A DNA stretch of 64,000 nt. It comes from Lutibacter flavus (GTDB lineage Bacteria; Bacteroidota; Bacteroidia; Flavobacteriales; Flavobacteriaceae). Location: the NCBI RefSeq assembly GCF_900188355.1, contig NZ_FZNX01000001.1, positions 667,754 through 731,753 on the forward strand, in the 5' to 3' direction. The notes under the pieces were generated by a model. It worked only from the letters and a program-made list of their open reading frames with translations, searched no databases and was not told the origin of the DNA. How positions within the stretch are numbered: the stretch's first letter is position 1; each line of letters begins with the position of its first letter. Positions 27,121 to 36,164 of the stretch are shown piece after piece. The translations under genes and the position numbers were made by a program.

Positions 27121-28338
27121 ATGTTGTTACAAATTGCTTGGCGAAATATATGGCGAAATAAAACAAGAAGTTTTGTTGTTATCTGTTCCATTATTATTGG
27201 TTTATGGGCCGGAGTTTTTATGCTTGCATTTTCGTGGGGAATGTATAAAAATAATATTGATGATACCGTTTTTAAACAACTCTCTCATATTCAAATTCAT
27301 CATCCATCTTTTAAAGTAGAGAACGAATCAAAATACACCATTACAAATACCAATAAAATTTTGCAACAGCTTAAATCTAATTCAATTATTGCTTCAGTAA
27401 GTGCACGTGTTATTACAACAGGAATGATTACTTCACCAACAACTGCAAGTGGTGTAAAGATTTATGGAATTAACCCTTCAATGGAAACAACCCAAATTGG
27501 TTTAGATGAAAATGTACGTCAAGGAGCTTATTTTAAATCAGGTAAAAACAACGAGATTTTAATTGGAGAAAAACTGGCCAAAAAGCTTAAAATAAAAGTA
27601 AAAAGTAAAGTGGTTTTAACCTTTACTGATATTGAATCTGATATGGTTTCAGCTGCATTTAGAGTAGGAGGTTTGTACAAGTCTAAAAATATTTCATTAG
27701 ATGAAATAAATGTATATGTTCAGCAACATCATTTAGCCAACCTTTTGGGTTTAGAACCTACAGAAAGTAATGAAATAGCCATATTGTTGACTAATGAGGA
27801 ACAATTGGATTCCATAAAAAAATACAGTGCCAGTTTGGTTTCTAAAGGCAAGGCAGAAGACTGGAAAGAGCTCTCTCCGGAGCTTGGAATGGTGATAGAA
27901 TCCTTTAATATGTACACTTACATTATTACCGGAATTATTCTACTTGCGCTAACATTTGGAATTATAAACACCATGTTAATGTCGGTTTTAGAACGTGTTC
28001 GGGAATTGGGAATGTTAATGGCAATTGGGTTAAACAAGCGAAAAATATTTTTTATGATTATGTTGGAAACCCTTTATTTAACATTATTAGGTTGTCCAAT
28101 TGGCTTATTATTAGGTTGGTTAAGTATTAATTTTTTAGGTAAACACGGCATTAATATTTCTATGTTTTCAGAAGGATTGGCATCTTATGGGTTTAGTTCA
28201 ATTATTTATCCTTCATTAGACCAGGAAAAATATATTATTGTGGCTGTAATGTGCTTTATCACAGCACTTTTAGCAGCTGTTTATCCGGCTTATAAGGCTT
28301 TACAGTTAAACCCTTCAGAAGCAATTCGAAAAATTTAA
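27121..28338 (+). CDS. LolC/E-type ABC transporter permease 2
   Basis: A 405-residue paralogue of the preceding permease with the same order: IAWRNIWRNKTRSFVVI at the first helix, a periplasmic domain, then LERVRELGMLMAIGLNKRK before the last helices. It begins 2 bases after its partner, suggesting a heterodimer. Such Lol/MacB-like sets in Bacteroidota move lipid-linked or hydrophobic molecules toward the outer membrane. Confidence 0.92.
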   Translation: MLLQIAWRNIWRNKTRSFVVICSIIIGLWAGVFMLAFSWGMYKNNIDDTVFKQLSHIQIHHPSFKVENESKYTITNTNKILQQLKSNSIIASVSARVITTGMITSPTTASGVKIYGINPSMETTQIGLDENVRQGAYFKSGKNNEILIGEKLAKKLKIKVKSKVVLTFTDIESDMVSAAFRVGGLYKSKNISLDEINVYVQQHHLANLLGLEPTESNEIAILLTNEEQLDSIKKYSASLVSKGKAEDWKELSPELGMVIESFNMYTYIITGIILLALTFGIINTMLMSVLERVRELGMLMAIGLNKRKIFFMIMLETLYLTLLGCPIGLLLGWLSINFLGKHGINISMFSEGLASYGFSSIIYPSLDQEKYIIVAVMCFITALLAAVYPAYKALQLNPSEAIRKI

Positions 28339-28342
28339 AATT

Positions 28343-29041
28343 ATGGCTAAAACAATTATAGATGCGCATAATGTAAGCAAAGTTTACAATCCAAAAACGG
28401 TTCCGGTTCATGCGGTTCAAAATGTGCATGTACACATAGAAGAAGGTGAGTTTGTTGCGTTGGTGGGGCCTTCAGGTTCAGGGAAATCCACATTGCTGAA
28501 TATGATTGGTGGTTTAGATGAGCCAACAACAGGAAATGTAATTATAGATGGTGTAGAAATTACAAGTTTGCCCGAAAATAAATTAATCGATTTCAGGCTT
28601 CATAATATTGGTTTTGTGTTTCAATCTTTTAACCTGATTCCTGTACTTACAGCTAAAGAAAATGTTGGTTTTGTGTTGCAGCTACAAAATATGTCCAAAA
28701 ATGAAAGAGAAAAGCGTGTAATGCAATTATTAAATGAGGTTGGTTTAGAAGATAAAGTAAATAGCAAGCCAGGAGAACTTTCAGGCGGACAACAACAACG
28801 TGTAGCTGTTGCCAGAGCATTGGCTTCAAAGCCAAAAATAATACTGGCAGATGAACCTACAGCGAATTTAGACTCAAAATCGGCAGGAAATTTATTGGAT
28901 ATAATGGCAAAATTAAACAAAGAAGAAAAAATTACTTTTTTGTTTTCAACCCACGATATGCGTGTTATAAAAAAGGCAAGAAGAGTAATTACATTGGTAG
29001 ACGGTAAAATAGATAGTGATGTGGAACAAATTCCTACCTAA
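28343..29041 (+). CDS. LolD/MacB-type ABC transporter ATP-binding protein
   Basis: A 232-residue ATPase with Walker A GPSGSGKST, Q-loop FVFQSFNLIPVL, signature LSGGQQQRVAVARAL, Walker B ILADEPTANLD and switch His FSTHD. The start AKTIIDAHNVSKVYN and overall length match the LolD/MacB ATPase group. It energises the two permeases just upstream; the gap is 4 bases. Confidence 0.95.
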   Translation: MAKTIIDAHNVSKVYNPKTVPVHAVQNVHVHIEEGEFVALVGPSGSGKSTLLNMIGGLDEPTTGNVIIDGVEITSLPENKLIDFRLHNIGFVFQSFNLIPVLTAKENVGFVLQLQNMSKNEREKRVMQLLNEVGLEDKVNSKPGELSGGQQQRVAVARALASKPKIILADEPTANLDSKSAGNLLDIMAKLNKEEKITFLFSTHDMRVIKKARRVITLVDGKIDSDVEQIPT

Positions 29042-29046
29042 ACAGT

Positions 29047-30195
29047 ATGAAAAATCATATAAAAATACTGTTGTTCATTTTTATATTGAGTTGTTTTGGG
29101 GTAACTTCTCAGGAAAAGGATGACAAATTATTCTTAACCGGTTATGTTAAAAACCTGCACGAATTTAGTTTTGTAGATAATTTGGACGATTTACAATGGA
29201 CTACCTTTTTACATAACAGGCTCAATTTTAAATACACAGCTTCCGAAGAAATTAAAGTGCGCCTAGAAGTGAGAAATCGAATTTATTACGGAGATAATGT
29301 TAAAAATATTGCAGGATTTTCTAGGTTGATTGATCGTGATAATGGGGTAGTGGATCTTTCCTGGAATTTATTGGATACCAATGTGGTTTTTAATTCAACT
29401 ATAGATAGAGCCTTAGTAAATTATATTAAAGGTGATTGGGATGTTACTTTGGGAAGACAGCGTGTAAATTGGGGAATGAATTTAACTTGGAACCCAAACG
29501 ATATTTTTAATACCTATAATTTTCTAGATTTTGATTATGAAGAACGACCTGGAAGTGATGCAGTACGTATTCAATATTATTTAAGTGATTTTAGTAAAAT
29601 TGAATTGGCTGCAAAAAAGGGGAGAAGCAAGAACGATTATATAATTGCAGCAATGTATAAATTTAATAAATGGGAATACGATATCCAGTTGCTAACAGGT
29701 ATTTATCAAAAAGATTGGGTAATTGGTGTAGGTTGGGCAGGAAACCTTAAAAATGCAGGTTTTAAAGGTGAAGCTACGTACTTTGTACCTTATGAATCTT
29801 ATTACGAAGCTGATAATGTATTAAGTGCTTCTGTATCGGTTGATTACGGTTTTAAGAAAGGATTGTATTTAAACGGCTCTATATTGTATAACAGTAATGC
29901 CAGCGAAAGCGGTAATTTGGGAAGTTTACAATATGCCAATGTTTCTGCTAAAAATTTAATGCCTTATAAATACTCCGGTTTTTTACAATTAGCTAAAGAA
30001 TTTACACCCATTTTCTCAGGTACTTTAAATGTAATTTACGCTACCACCAACCAATCTGTAATTATAATGCCAAGTTTAAATTATTCTGTTGCAACAAATT
30101 GGGAACTAAACTTCACAGGGCAATCTTTCTTTGAGTTTGACCCTTATAAAACACTTGGTAATACGCTGTTTGTTAGATTGCGGTATAGTTTTTAA
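29047..30195 (+). CDS. Outer-membrane porin-like barrel, last gene of the Lol-like operon
   Basis: A 382-residue exported protein (leader ending FGVTSQE) starting 5 bases after the ATPase. The body is amphipathic beta strand throughout, with WDVTLGRQRVNWGMNLTWNPNDIFN, a motif also seen in DUF1302-type and alginate-type barrels. The C-terminal strand ends in Phe (RLRYSF). It may be the outer-membrane exit or acceptor for the upstream transporter. Its stop codon lies against the outermost box of the cassette array. Confidence 0.85.
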   Translation: MKNHIKILLFIFILSCFGVTSQEKDDKLFLTGYVKNLHEFSFVDNLDDLQWTTFLHNRLNFKYTASEEIKVRLEVRNRIYYGDNVKNIAGFSRLIDRDNGVVDLSWNLLDTNVVFNSTIDRALVNYIKGDWDVTLGRQRVNWGMNLTWNPNDIFNTYNFLDFDYEERPGSDAVRIQYYLSDFSKIELAAKKGRSKNDYIIAAMYKFNKWEYDIQLLTGIYQKDWVIGVGWAGNLKNAGFKGEATYFVPYESYYEADNVLSASVSVDYGFKKGLYLNGSILYNSNASESGNLGSLQYANVSAKNLMPYKYSGFLQLAKEFTPIFSGTLNVIYATTNQSVIIMPSLNYSVATNWELNFTGQSFFEFDPYKTLGNTLFVRLRYSF

Positions 30196-30326
30196 ATTAA
30201 CTAGTTTGAATATGGCAAGTTGCGGGTTTTAAAATGCAATTTTCCATTGTTTATTTATTAGTTTAAATTTACTAAAATTTTCCTGTTTACCACAATTTAG
30301 CAATTTGGTATATGCGTTGTTGTAAT
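30195..30326 (-). repeat. attC-like site, D family, distal edge of the array
   Basis: The left box AATTAAC touches the stop codon of the chromosomal barrel gene and the right box is GTTGTAAT at 30319. The interior resembles the D-family sites at 49989 and 57800 (AATATGGCAAGTTGCGGG, then GCAATTTGGTATATGC). Confidence 0.7.
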
Positions 30327-30599
30327 TTAGTAGCTTTAGTTCCTTCCAACTATTCTATTTTGTTTAAATTTCATCCGATTCAATAATCAAATCCGGAATA
30401 ATCATCATATTTATTCAATCAAATAGGGTGTTATAAATAGACTTCCACATCATACTATGACAGATGTTATTGTGTTAGATGTGGGGGTCAACTAAACGTT
30501 ATCATTTCTTCACTACAGTTGTAGTTAAGACTAAAGTGATATATATAATTATTGATAATTCAAAAATGCTTGGTTAGAGCTCAGTCTCGGCTACTAGTA

Positions 30600-30632
30600 G
30601 AACCTCCAACTTAATCAGTGGGAGGTTTTTTA
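30600..30632 (+). terminator. Terminator-like hairpin in the distal array edge
   Basis: AACCTCC and GGGAGGTT form a stem around a 12-base loop, followed by TTTTTT. No plus-strand gene ends close by, so it may remain from a lost gene or end read-through from the Lol-like operon. Confidence 0.6.
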
Positions 30633-30717
30633 TGTATAGCTCTACTAAGAGAAAAGTATCATTATACTGATGGGTTGTTTTTCATGTCTAATTTAAATGA
30701 AATCCTTCCAAATTTCA

Positions 30718-30750
30718 ATCCAAAAAAAAGGCCACCTTTTCAGACAGCCT
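30718..30750 (-). terminator. Terminator of the YiaA-like gene
   Basis: On the minus strand AGGC and GCCT pair across a loop containing TGTCTGAAAAGGTG, and a run of eight T follows. It lies about 30-60 bases beyond the YiaA-like stop codon. Confidence 0.6.
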
Positions 30751-30777
30751 CAATATTGATTTCCATAAAACAATAAA

Positions 30778-31170
30778 TTATTTTGTTGCTGCCAAATTAT
30801 CCCTAGTGTTTTTCTGTACTGCAATTGCACCGAATAAAGATAGTAAAAAAGCGAATGCATAAAAGCCTTTTTCACTTGGAAGTACAGTAGCATTCCAAAG
30901 TCCAACAATTAGTAAAACAATAGATAAAATTGTTCCAAACCAACAAATGCTATAATAAATATCAGTTACTGGATAACCTTCAAGTCTATCTCTTACACTT
31001 TTTTGTAAAGAAATTACTGCGAAAAGACCAAACATTAATACCGTAAAATAATAGCCTTTTTCATTCAATTGCATTTCGGCTCTCCAAAGTCCAATTAAGT
31101 AGCCAATAATTCCCACTGCCATAGCGACCCAAGAAGCCGATACAAATGCTGATGATGTTTTTTGATTCAT
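30778..31170 (-). CDS. YiaA/YiaB family inner-membrane protein
   Basis: A 130-residue protein with four membrane helices arranged as two similar halves: [20 protein letters not shown] with [19 protein letters not shown], and the matching [17 protein letters not shown] with [19 protein letters not shown]. The repeated GLW...EKGxY...LFxxIxxQKxxRD pattern is the YiaAB two-helix domain, present twice. The function of this family is unknown. It follows the DUF2459-like gene on the same strand by 30 bases. Clear array boxes around it were not found, so it may be a decayed cassette or old chromosomal DNA. Confidence 0.88.
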   Translation of the reverse strand: MNQKTSSAFVSASWVAMAVGIIGYLIGLWRAEMQLNEKGYYFTVLMFGLFAVISLQKSVRDRLEGYPVTDIYYSICWFGTILSIVLLIVGLWNATVLPSEKGFYAFAFLLSLFGAIAVQKNTRDNLAATK

Positions 31171-31200
31171 TTTTAGTTATTTTTAGTTAATAAATTCGTT

Positions 31201-31872
31201 TTAATATTTCAAAAAGATTCCAGTATCAAAAGCTGTCCATAAAGCCGCTTTTTGTCCACTCCTTTTTAGTCCATTATTCGCCCAGGTATTGCAAGTATGA
31301 AACATACTATAACTACCATTAGCTTCATAGAAAGCATCGAAACCACCATAATTCGCACTTGTTTTAATATTGATTACATGACCATTATCGTCTTTTTGAA
31401 AACTTCCATCGATATAATCTATTAATCGTGTATACTGTTTCTTACTTATCATTATTTTTTTACATGATTCATTTTCAGTCATTTTATTGTAAAAAGTAGC
31501 ATGTATTGCAGTATTACCTAATGCAAAGGCTGCATTAAATGCAACTCTAAATTTTAAGTCAGCCCACTCAGGTGTTTCTAAGTAAAACCCTTTATCTCCC
31601 CAACCCATTGCCAAATAATTCATTACTGTATCTTTTAGAACTGTATTAGAGTACTTAATTTCTTTACTCCAATCTATTTGGTTGCTTTTGATTGGTACTA
31701 CGATATCAGTATGTACTCCATTCGTAAGTATATAGATACCTACATCTTGAGATGTATTAGGCTCTGCATCTACAGTTATCCTTGAAAGAGCATAGGCGGA
31801 CAATAAATAAATCAATATTATTGCTATAAAAGTCAATATTGGATAAAAAATAAATTTTAAATATCTTTTCAT
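31201..31872 (-). CDS. DUF2459/TIGR02117 family membrane-anchored protein
   Basis: A 223-residue protein with one N-terminal helix (IFYPILTFIAIILIYLLSAYAL) and the family motif ILTNGVHTDIVVPI, then MAMGWGDKGFYLETPEW and a C-terminal CNTWANNGLKRSG. These are the hallmarks of the TIGR02117/DUF2459 family, whose conserved His, Asp and Cys suggest a papain-like (NlpC/P60-type) hydrolase fold, though activity is unproven. It probably shares a transcript with the YiaA-like gene. Confidence 0.85.
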   Translation of the reverse strand: MKRYLKFIFYPILTFIAIILIYLLSAYALSRITVDAEPNTSQDVGIYILTNGVHTDIVVPIKSNQIDWSKEIKYSNTVLKDTVMNYLAMGWGDKGFYLETPEWADLKFRVAFNAAFALGNTAIHATFYNKMTENESCKKIMISKKQYTRLIDYIDGSFQKDDNGHVINIKTSANYGGFDAFYEANGSYSMFHTCNTWANNGLKRSGQKAALWTAFDTGIFLKY

Positions 31873-32234
31873 TAGGGAGATATAAGGTTAAATGTGGCTA
31901 ATATACAATAATATCTAAAATAGTAATGAGATAGAGTTTTACGAGTCTGATTAGTTGCAAAGTCAGGTAAATTGTGAAATTAGACTAATCTATTTTTTAA
32001 ATTTAACAACTCTAAAAAATACCTAAAAATAATTTAAAGTAATTATAAATAGTTTTGTATTTTTATTTTAGGATGCTTCAAAAAACTTTAAAAGGAGGGA
32101 AGGTGGTTTTTTTGCTATTGTTGTATTTTAGGAGCTTTTCACTTTGGTTTATTAGCTGTTTTATTTAAACGCGGTATCTTTGGTTTAATCATGCATTACC
32201 AATAATTTATACGTTTTATAGAATGTAGTTATTG
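31873..32234. other. Gene-free, decayed array DNA
   Basis: No gene is supported here. GTTGTATTTTAGGAGCTTTTC at 32119 matches the start of the gene-free cassettes and a GTTAATATTC box lies at 32234, so the stretch is read as eroded cassette sites. The intervening sequence is too diverged to define boundaries. Confidence 0.4.
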
Positions 32235-33072
32235 TTAATATTCAATTTCAACATTTATTGTTGAAGCTCCTTGTAATTTATTCCATTTTCCTTGACTGCT
32301 TCTCCTTGAAAACCCTTTTCCTTTTGTTAAAATGGCTCCGATGTAAACGTCTTGTGATTTTTCAAAATTTGGCATAAACTCAACTCCAACAAAAAAATCT
32401 TCCTCAAGATAAATGTAATCGTGTGTTAAATCAATTTTAAGCCAACCTGTTTCTATCTTTTTTTTCTGAATTATATTTTGGAATATTATTCTATCTCCAG
32501 GTTGATTATTTAAGTTTTTATAGAAATTTATTCTAACAAAAGAACTGTCAGATTCAAATCCCTTTCTCAAGTAAATATTTACAAATTTTATGCTCACCAT
32601 TTTGTTGGGAATATTAATTCTTTGAGCATTTTCTATAATGTCATTATCTTTAGAAATTCCTCCAAGCCAGAGTAGTGGATTATATGTTTTAACTCCAACT
32701 TTTCTTTTCTTTTCTTTTCTTTTCTTTTCTTTTCTTTTTTTTATTGGTAAGCATTATTTCTGAGAGTTCATTTGTTCTCGGTTTTAAAGTAATAATATGA
32801 TTTTTAACTTTATGAATAGGTATTTTGACTGCATAGTAATTAATATGACTAATTGTAATGCTATCATTTATAGATGCTTTAGGTACATTAAAATCAAATT
32901 CCCCTTGCAAATCAGAAACAGTTCCTAAATTTTTATTTACAATTCCAATATTAACAAATTCAATAGGTTTTTGAGTGTTAGCGTCAATTATTAGACCACT
33001 CATTTTAATTTCTTGTGTGTATCCTAAAAAGTTAATTAAAAGAAGTGAAATTATTGACAACATATTTTTCAT
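32235..33072 (-). CDS. Carboxypeptidase-like regulatory-domain surface protein, switched out of frame by a 5-base repeat tract
   Basis: Two consecutive frames form one gene. The first (from 33072) has a signal peptide (ending GYTQ) and a CarboxypepD_reg-like domain (MSGLIIDANTQKPIEFVNIG), then enters KKKRKEKKRKEKK and stops at once. The second continues in another frame with TYNPLLWLGGISKDND, passes through IPNKMVSIKF and ends NVEIEY. The switch falls exactly in the tract (TTTTC)7 plus T8 at 32700-32742. One extra unit (eight) or two fewer (five) would join the frames into about 275 residues. The gene is therefore probably phase-variable and OFF here; a sequencing error in the tract is the alternative. 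Confidence 0.8.
32700..32742 (-). repeat. Pentanucleotide contingency repeat (TTTTC)7 plus T8
   Basis: Seven perfect TTTTC units (32700-32734) are followed by eight T, inside the coding frame. Because the unit is 5 bases, each gain or loss by slippage shifts the reading frame. The present number leaves the upper frame ending three codons later. Confidence 0.95.
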
Positions 33073-33109
33073 AAAAAAATACTAAGAATTAATAATCTAT
33101 CAATATTAA

Positions 33110-33240
33110 TTAAATGTATTTTCAAAAGAAGTTAAAAATTCTATAATTGGGAATAATTTAAGTTTTGTCAAATGAATTTCACCATTTTAGCCTAATTATT
33201 TAGGCCATAAGAAGCAATTAATTATTGCCATTGTTTATGT
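33110..33240 (-). repeat. Degenerate attC-like site
   Basis: The right half AAGCAATTAATTATTGCCAT followed by GTTTATG resembles the B-family end AAGCAATTACTTATAGCCAT-GTT at 44965-44990. The left half is diverged and its box is uncertain (AATATTAAT near 33100). An inner hairpin CCTAA-TTAGG lies near 33190. Confidence 0.4.
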
Positions 33241-33247
33241 TTATAAT

Positions 33248-34735
33248 TTAGTCAAATATATGCGCTTCATAATCTTTCCACCATTTTTCAATATCAATTT
33301 TTGGTTTTCTACAAATGTAAAGAGGGATTCCGTTCTCTTCTCCAATTGCATATTTGTGCGTTATTATTTTTACCAATTCAACTTCTTCAAAAACATATTC
33401 TACAGATGGTTTCTCGTTTCCTAAACTTATCCAAACAATTGCATCTTTATTTCCATAACCCCAAGACCAAAAACTTCCGTGTCTACTAATTGGATTGGGT
33501 AGATTGTATTTTTTTCCTAATATTTTAAGAGCTCCTGCTTCGCCATAATTCTCTGCCCATAAAACACAATTATTCTTTTCTTTTGGGCTTAACTGTTGGT
33601 AAACACTATCCACTAATTTCACTTGTTCTTGCCATCCAAACATATCAGCATAATCTCCTTTTAATGCTACTCTCTCATTTTTTTCTTCTAATTGGGCATA
33701 TTTTACATATTTTTCTATTGGTAAAATAGGGGTAGACTCTGGAATAAAAAATATTGAAGGTAACAGTACAATTAAGGTAATTGCGTATATAAACATAGGT
33801 TTTTTAGAAAATAGAAATTCTAACTTTACCGCTCCACCTGCAAAAAGAACTGGGTAAATGGCAAATACATAATATGCTTTAGAATTAAGTAGCCACAGAG
33901 TGCAAAAAATAACCAAAGATGCAATTCCAATGGTTCTATATTTTTTTAAGTTTTTATCTATTATAAAGGCGGCTAAACCGAAAAGACTTATAATTAAGGT
34001 AAATGGAAAGTTTAATTGTTCCAGACCAAATTCCATTGGGTTTATTTCGTCTAATTGATTATCATTAAGCGCTTGTAAATGTTTTAAAAGTGGGAAATCA
34101 TTTTGTGCTTGCCAGAAAATATTTGGCAAGAAAATAAGTAATGAAATTATTGCCGAAATGTATAGCCATTTGTTTTTAAACGCATTTCCTTTTTGATAGA
34201 AAAATAAACCAATAAATATTCCAAAGGCCCAAACTAATATGGTGTATTTGTTCATTAGCCCTAAACCTAATGTGATTCCCAAAAGAATTAGAAATTTTTT
34301 GTTTTTAGAATTAATAAACTTAATAATAAAGTAAAACCCTAATGTCCAAAAAAGCTGATCAAATGCAACGGGTTGAAACAACGTATGGTTTCTATAAAAA
34401 GGTAGAAATGCCAAAATACATATTCCTGAAAGTAAAACAGCTTTAAATTTACCACCAAGTTCAATTGCAATTAAGCAACATAAAATCAGAATCCCAACAC
34501 CTGCAAGCGTTGGAAAAAGTCGAACTCCTAGCAATGAATAATCAAAAAGCCAGTAAGATATTTTTCCGATAAAGCCAATAAGAGGAGGGAACTCCATAAA
34601 TCCCCAATCTAGATGCTCACTAACTGATAAATGCAGTAATTCATCACGATGAAAGCCATAATTCCGGTTTCCAAACAATTGAATTATTAATTTAATAGTA
34701 GATAGGATTAATATAATTGGCACATATTTTTTCAT
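33248..34735 (-). CDS. GT-C family glycosyltransferase (ArnT/PMT-like, family 39)
   Basis: A 495-residue polytopic membrane protein. The N-terminal loop after helix 1 has the GT-C catalytic acidic pair in YGFHRDELLHLSVSEHLDWG and then FMEFPPLIGFIGK. About ten membrane helices follow, and the last 130 residues form a periplasmic domain (WAENYGEAGALKILGKKYN). These enzymes transfer a sugar from a polyprenyl-phosphate donor to protein or lipid in the periplasm. At 1.5 kb it is large for a cassette and lies in the decayed end of the array; degenerate boxes flank it. Confidence 0.85.
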   Translation of the reverse strand: MKKYVPIILILSTIKLIIQLFGNRNYGFHRDELLHLSVSEHLDWGFMEFPPLIGFIGKISYWLFDYSLLGVRLFPTLAGVGILILCCLIAIELGGKFKAVLLSGICILAFLPFYRNHTLFQPVAFDQLFWTLGFYFIIKFINSKNKKFLILLGITLGLGLMNKYTILVWAFGIFIGLFFYQKGNAFKNKWLYISAIISLLIFLPNIFWQAQNDFPLLKHLQALNDNQLDEINPMEFGLEQLNFPFTLIISLFGLAAFIIDKNLKKYRTIGIASLVIFCTLWLLNSKAYYVFAIYPVLFAGGAVKLEFLFSKKPMFIYAITLIVLLPSIFFIPESTPILPIEKYVKYAQLEEKNERVALKGDYADMFGWQEQVKLVDSVYQQLSPKEKNNCVLWAENYGEAGALKILGKKYNLPNPISRHGSFWSWGYGNKDAIVWISLGNEKPSVEYVFEEVELVKIITHKYAIGEENGIPLYICRKPKIDIEKWWKDYEAHIFD

Positions 34736-34786
34736 TGGGAGGTTTTTAAATACGCAATAAATATTAGAATTTTTTTTAAATATGCA

Positions 34787-35050
34787 TTAAAAATTTAGAT
34801 AGGCAATAAATAACAATAAATAGATAGTCAAATAGAACAGGTAAAAGTTTCTAAATTTTTTATATTCCCTGTTATCAGGGTAGATATTTCCAAAAAGGCC
34901 CTTAATTTCTTTCCAAAAAACGGGTTTAATATTTATCACCCAACTATCTGTTTGATACACTATTTTACGGAATTTACTACGATAATAACTTAATGGCATT
35001 CCCCAGGCCACAAAAAGTATAAACCAAATATTTTTAACTATAAAATCCAT
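34787..35050 (-). CDS. Small membrane protein, unknown
   Basis: An 87-residue protein with two hydrophobic ends (IVKNIWFILFVAWGMPLSYY and NFYLFYLTIYLLLFIAYL) separated by a basic stretch (YRSKFRKIVYQ). It is on the cassette strand and lies 51 bases upstream of the GT-C gene. I do not recognise a family. Its length, composition and place suit a cassette gene. Confidence 0.6.
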   Translation of the reverse strand: MDFIVKNIWFILFVAWGMPLSYYRSKFRKIVYQTDSWVINIKPVFWKEIKGLFGNIYPDNREYKKFRNFYLFYLTIYLLLFIAYLNF

Positions 35051-35070
35051 AGTTGTTTTTTTGAGGTAAT

Positions 35071-35235
35071 CTAATCCTTTTTACCGCTAATTACATAAGT
35101 AATTAAAGAACTCTCTATACATAATTGATACTCTTCAATATTAAGAGGACATTTATATTCTACAAACAAGAAATCATTTCCAACAAGTTTGTTGAATTTC
35201 GGATGATTTTTAAAGTATTCGTATGCGTTAATCAC
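35071..35235 (-). pseudogene. AraC-type regulator N-terminal fragment
   Basis: A short frame of 54 codons from a GTG (35235) to a TAG (35071). It reads INAYEYFKNHPKFNKLV, then FVEYKCPLNIEEYQLC and ends SSLITYVISGKKD. This resembles the first 55 residues of AraC-family regulators with a cupin N-terminus, where ITYVISGKK is followed by about 240 more residues; all of that is missing. The start lies close to a GTTAGGCA box, so the 5' end of a cassette is preserved while the rest is lost. Translation is uncertain. Confidence 0.55.
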
Positions 35236-35261
35236 TATATATCTTTCGGTTTTTTAAATTA

Positions 35262-35523
35262 TGCCTAACGGTTATTTATAAGATTTGTGCGACTGGAAAA
35301 TCGGAGATTTCTAGGTTGTAGCAAATCAGTTTATTAGAATGTTTATAGTTGATATTTAGTTGTTTTTTAACTCATTTCTTGATGAATGGCGTATTTAAGC
35401 ACCTAATTTAGCAAATAAAAACCGAATAGAAAATCTACAAACCACGAGCGTAGCGAACTGGCCAAGCAATCTTCGTAGTTAGGCTAGAACAAGCAATTAA
35501 TTATATACGTCTTAAGTTAGGCA
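35262..35523 (-). repeat. Hybrid attC-like site, A-family left half joined to C-family right half
   Basis: Boxes TGCCTAAC (35262) and GTTAGGCA (35516) are perfect complements of each other. The left part is A family (TATAAGATTTGTGCGACTGG) and the right part is C family (CACCTAATTTAGCAAATAAA, then AATTATATACG). At 262 bp it is twice the normal length, as if two sites fused when the cassette between them was lost. Confidence 0.7.
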
Positions 35524-35530
35524 CAGTTTT

Positions 35531-36043
35531 TTATTTTGAATAAGCACCTGAAGAATATGTTAGTTCATAACTATGAGTGTAGATTTCAAACACAATTCCA
35601 AATGGGTCTTCAACATAGCACATTTTGAACGGCTTGTCATTCGGATAGTATTCCCTTATTGGCATTCTTTGTTTTCCTCCATAAGATAAAATTTTATCAA
35701 TGAGTTCTTCAATATTTGGGTCTTGTACACAAAAATGAAATAGACCAGTATTGAAAGGATTAAATTCAGGTGCTTCTTTTATTCCGTTCGGAAAAGAAAA
35801 TAATTCTATTCCAATTCCGTCAGAAGTTGCTAAATGAGCAATTTCAAATTCTGTCCAATCGTTTCCGAAAACGTCAATGCACATTTGACCAATAGCCGTT
35901 TCCTTTTCTTTTTTGACCTTTGAAGGTCCCATAATTATGTACCAGCCCATTACTTCTGAATAGAATTTTACGGCTTCTTTTATATTTGGAACTGTTATTC
36001 CGATATGTGAAAATGATTTTGGATAATTTTTATTAGTTGTCAT
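35531..36043 (-). CDS. VOC (glyoxalase/bleomycin-resistance) family protein
   Basis: A 170-residue protein with the paired beta-alpha-beta-beta-beta modules of the vicinal-oxygen-chelate fold: FSHIGITVPNIKEAVKFYSEVMGW in the first half and GLFHFCVQDPNIEELIDKI with YVEDPFGIVFEIYTHS in the second. Candidate metal ligands are His and Glu in SHIG, FHFC and FEIY. Members include lactoylglutathione lyases, dioxygenases and antibiotic-binding proteins; which one this is cannot be told. It is divergent from an HxlR regulator that may control it. The 5' box of its cassette (GTTAGGCA) is paired with a decayed TGCCTAAT at 36079. Confidence 0.85.
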   Translation of the reverse strand: MTTNKNYPKSFSHIGITVPNIKEAVKFYSEVMGWYIIMGPSKVKKEKETAIGQMCIDVFGNDWTEFEIAHLATSDGIGIELFSFPNGIKEAPEFNPFNTGLFHFCVQDPNIEELIDKILSYGGKQRMPIREYYPNDKPFKMCYVEDPFGIVFEIYTHSYELTYSSGAYSK

Positions 36044-36164
36044 AAGTTATATTTTAGATTGTAAAATTAATCTATATTTGCCTAATCGGCAATAACTTAC
36101 CAAAAAGTAGTATAGTTACTAAAACGAGTAAAATAATGATAATCAATAATATAAAGTTATAATT

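Larger units (their letters stand above)
30327..30777. other. Gene-free stretch: noncoding-cassette remnant and decayed DNA
   Basis: The first 110 bases resemble the start of the gene-free cassettes at 50117 and 57928 (GTTGTAATTTAGTAGCTTTA, then CCGATTCAATAATCAAATCC), so this is probably a truncated member. The rest holds a long-loop CCACATC/GATGTGG inverted repeat near 30450-30485 and two terminators, but no gene that I can support. Confidence 0.5.

Noticed and set aside
30541..30640. A possible tRNA (TGGTTAGAGC resembles a D-arm)
   Set aside because: No acceptor stem, anticodon arm or T-arm can be formed around it. The following hairpin with a T run is a terminator.
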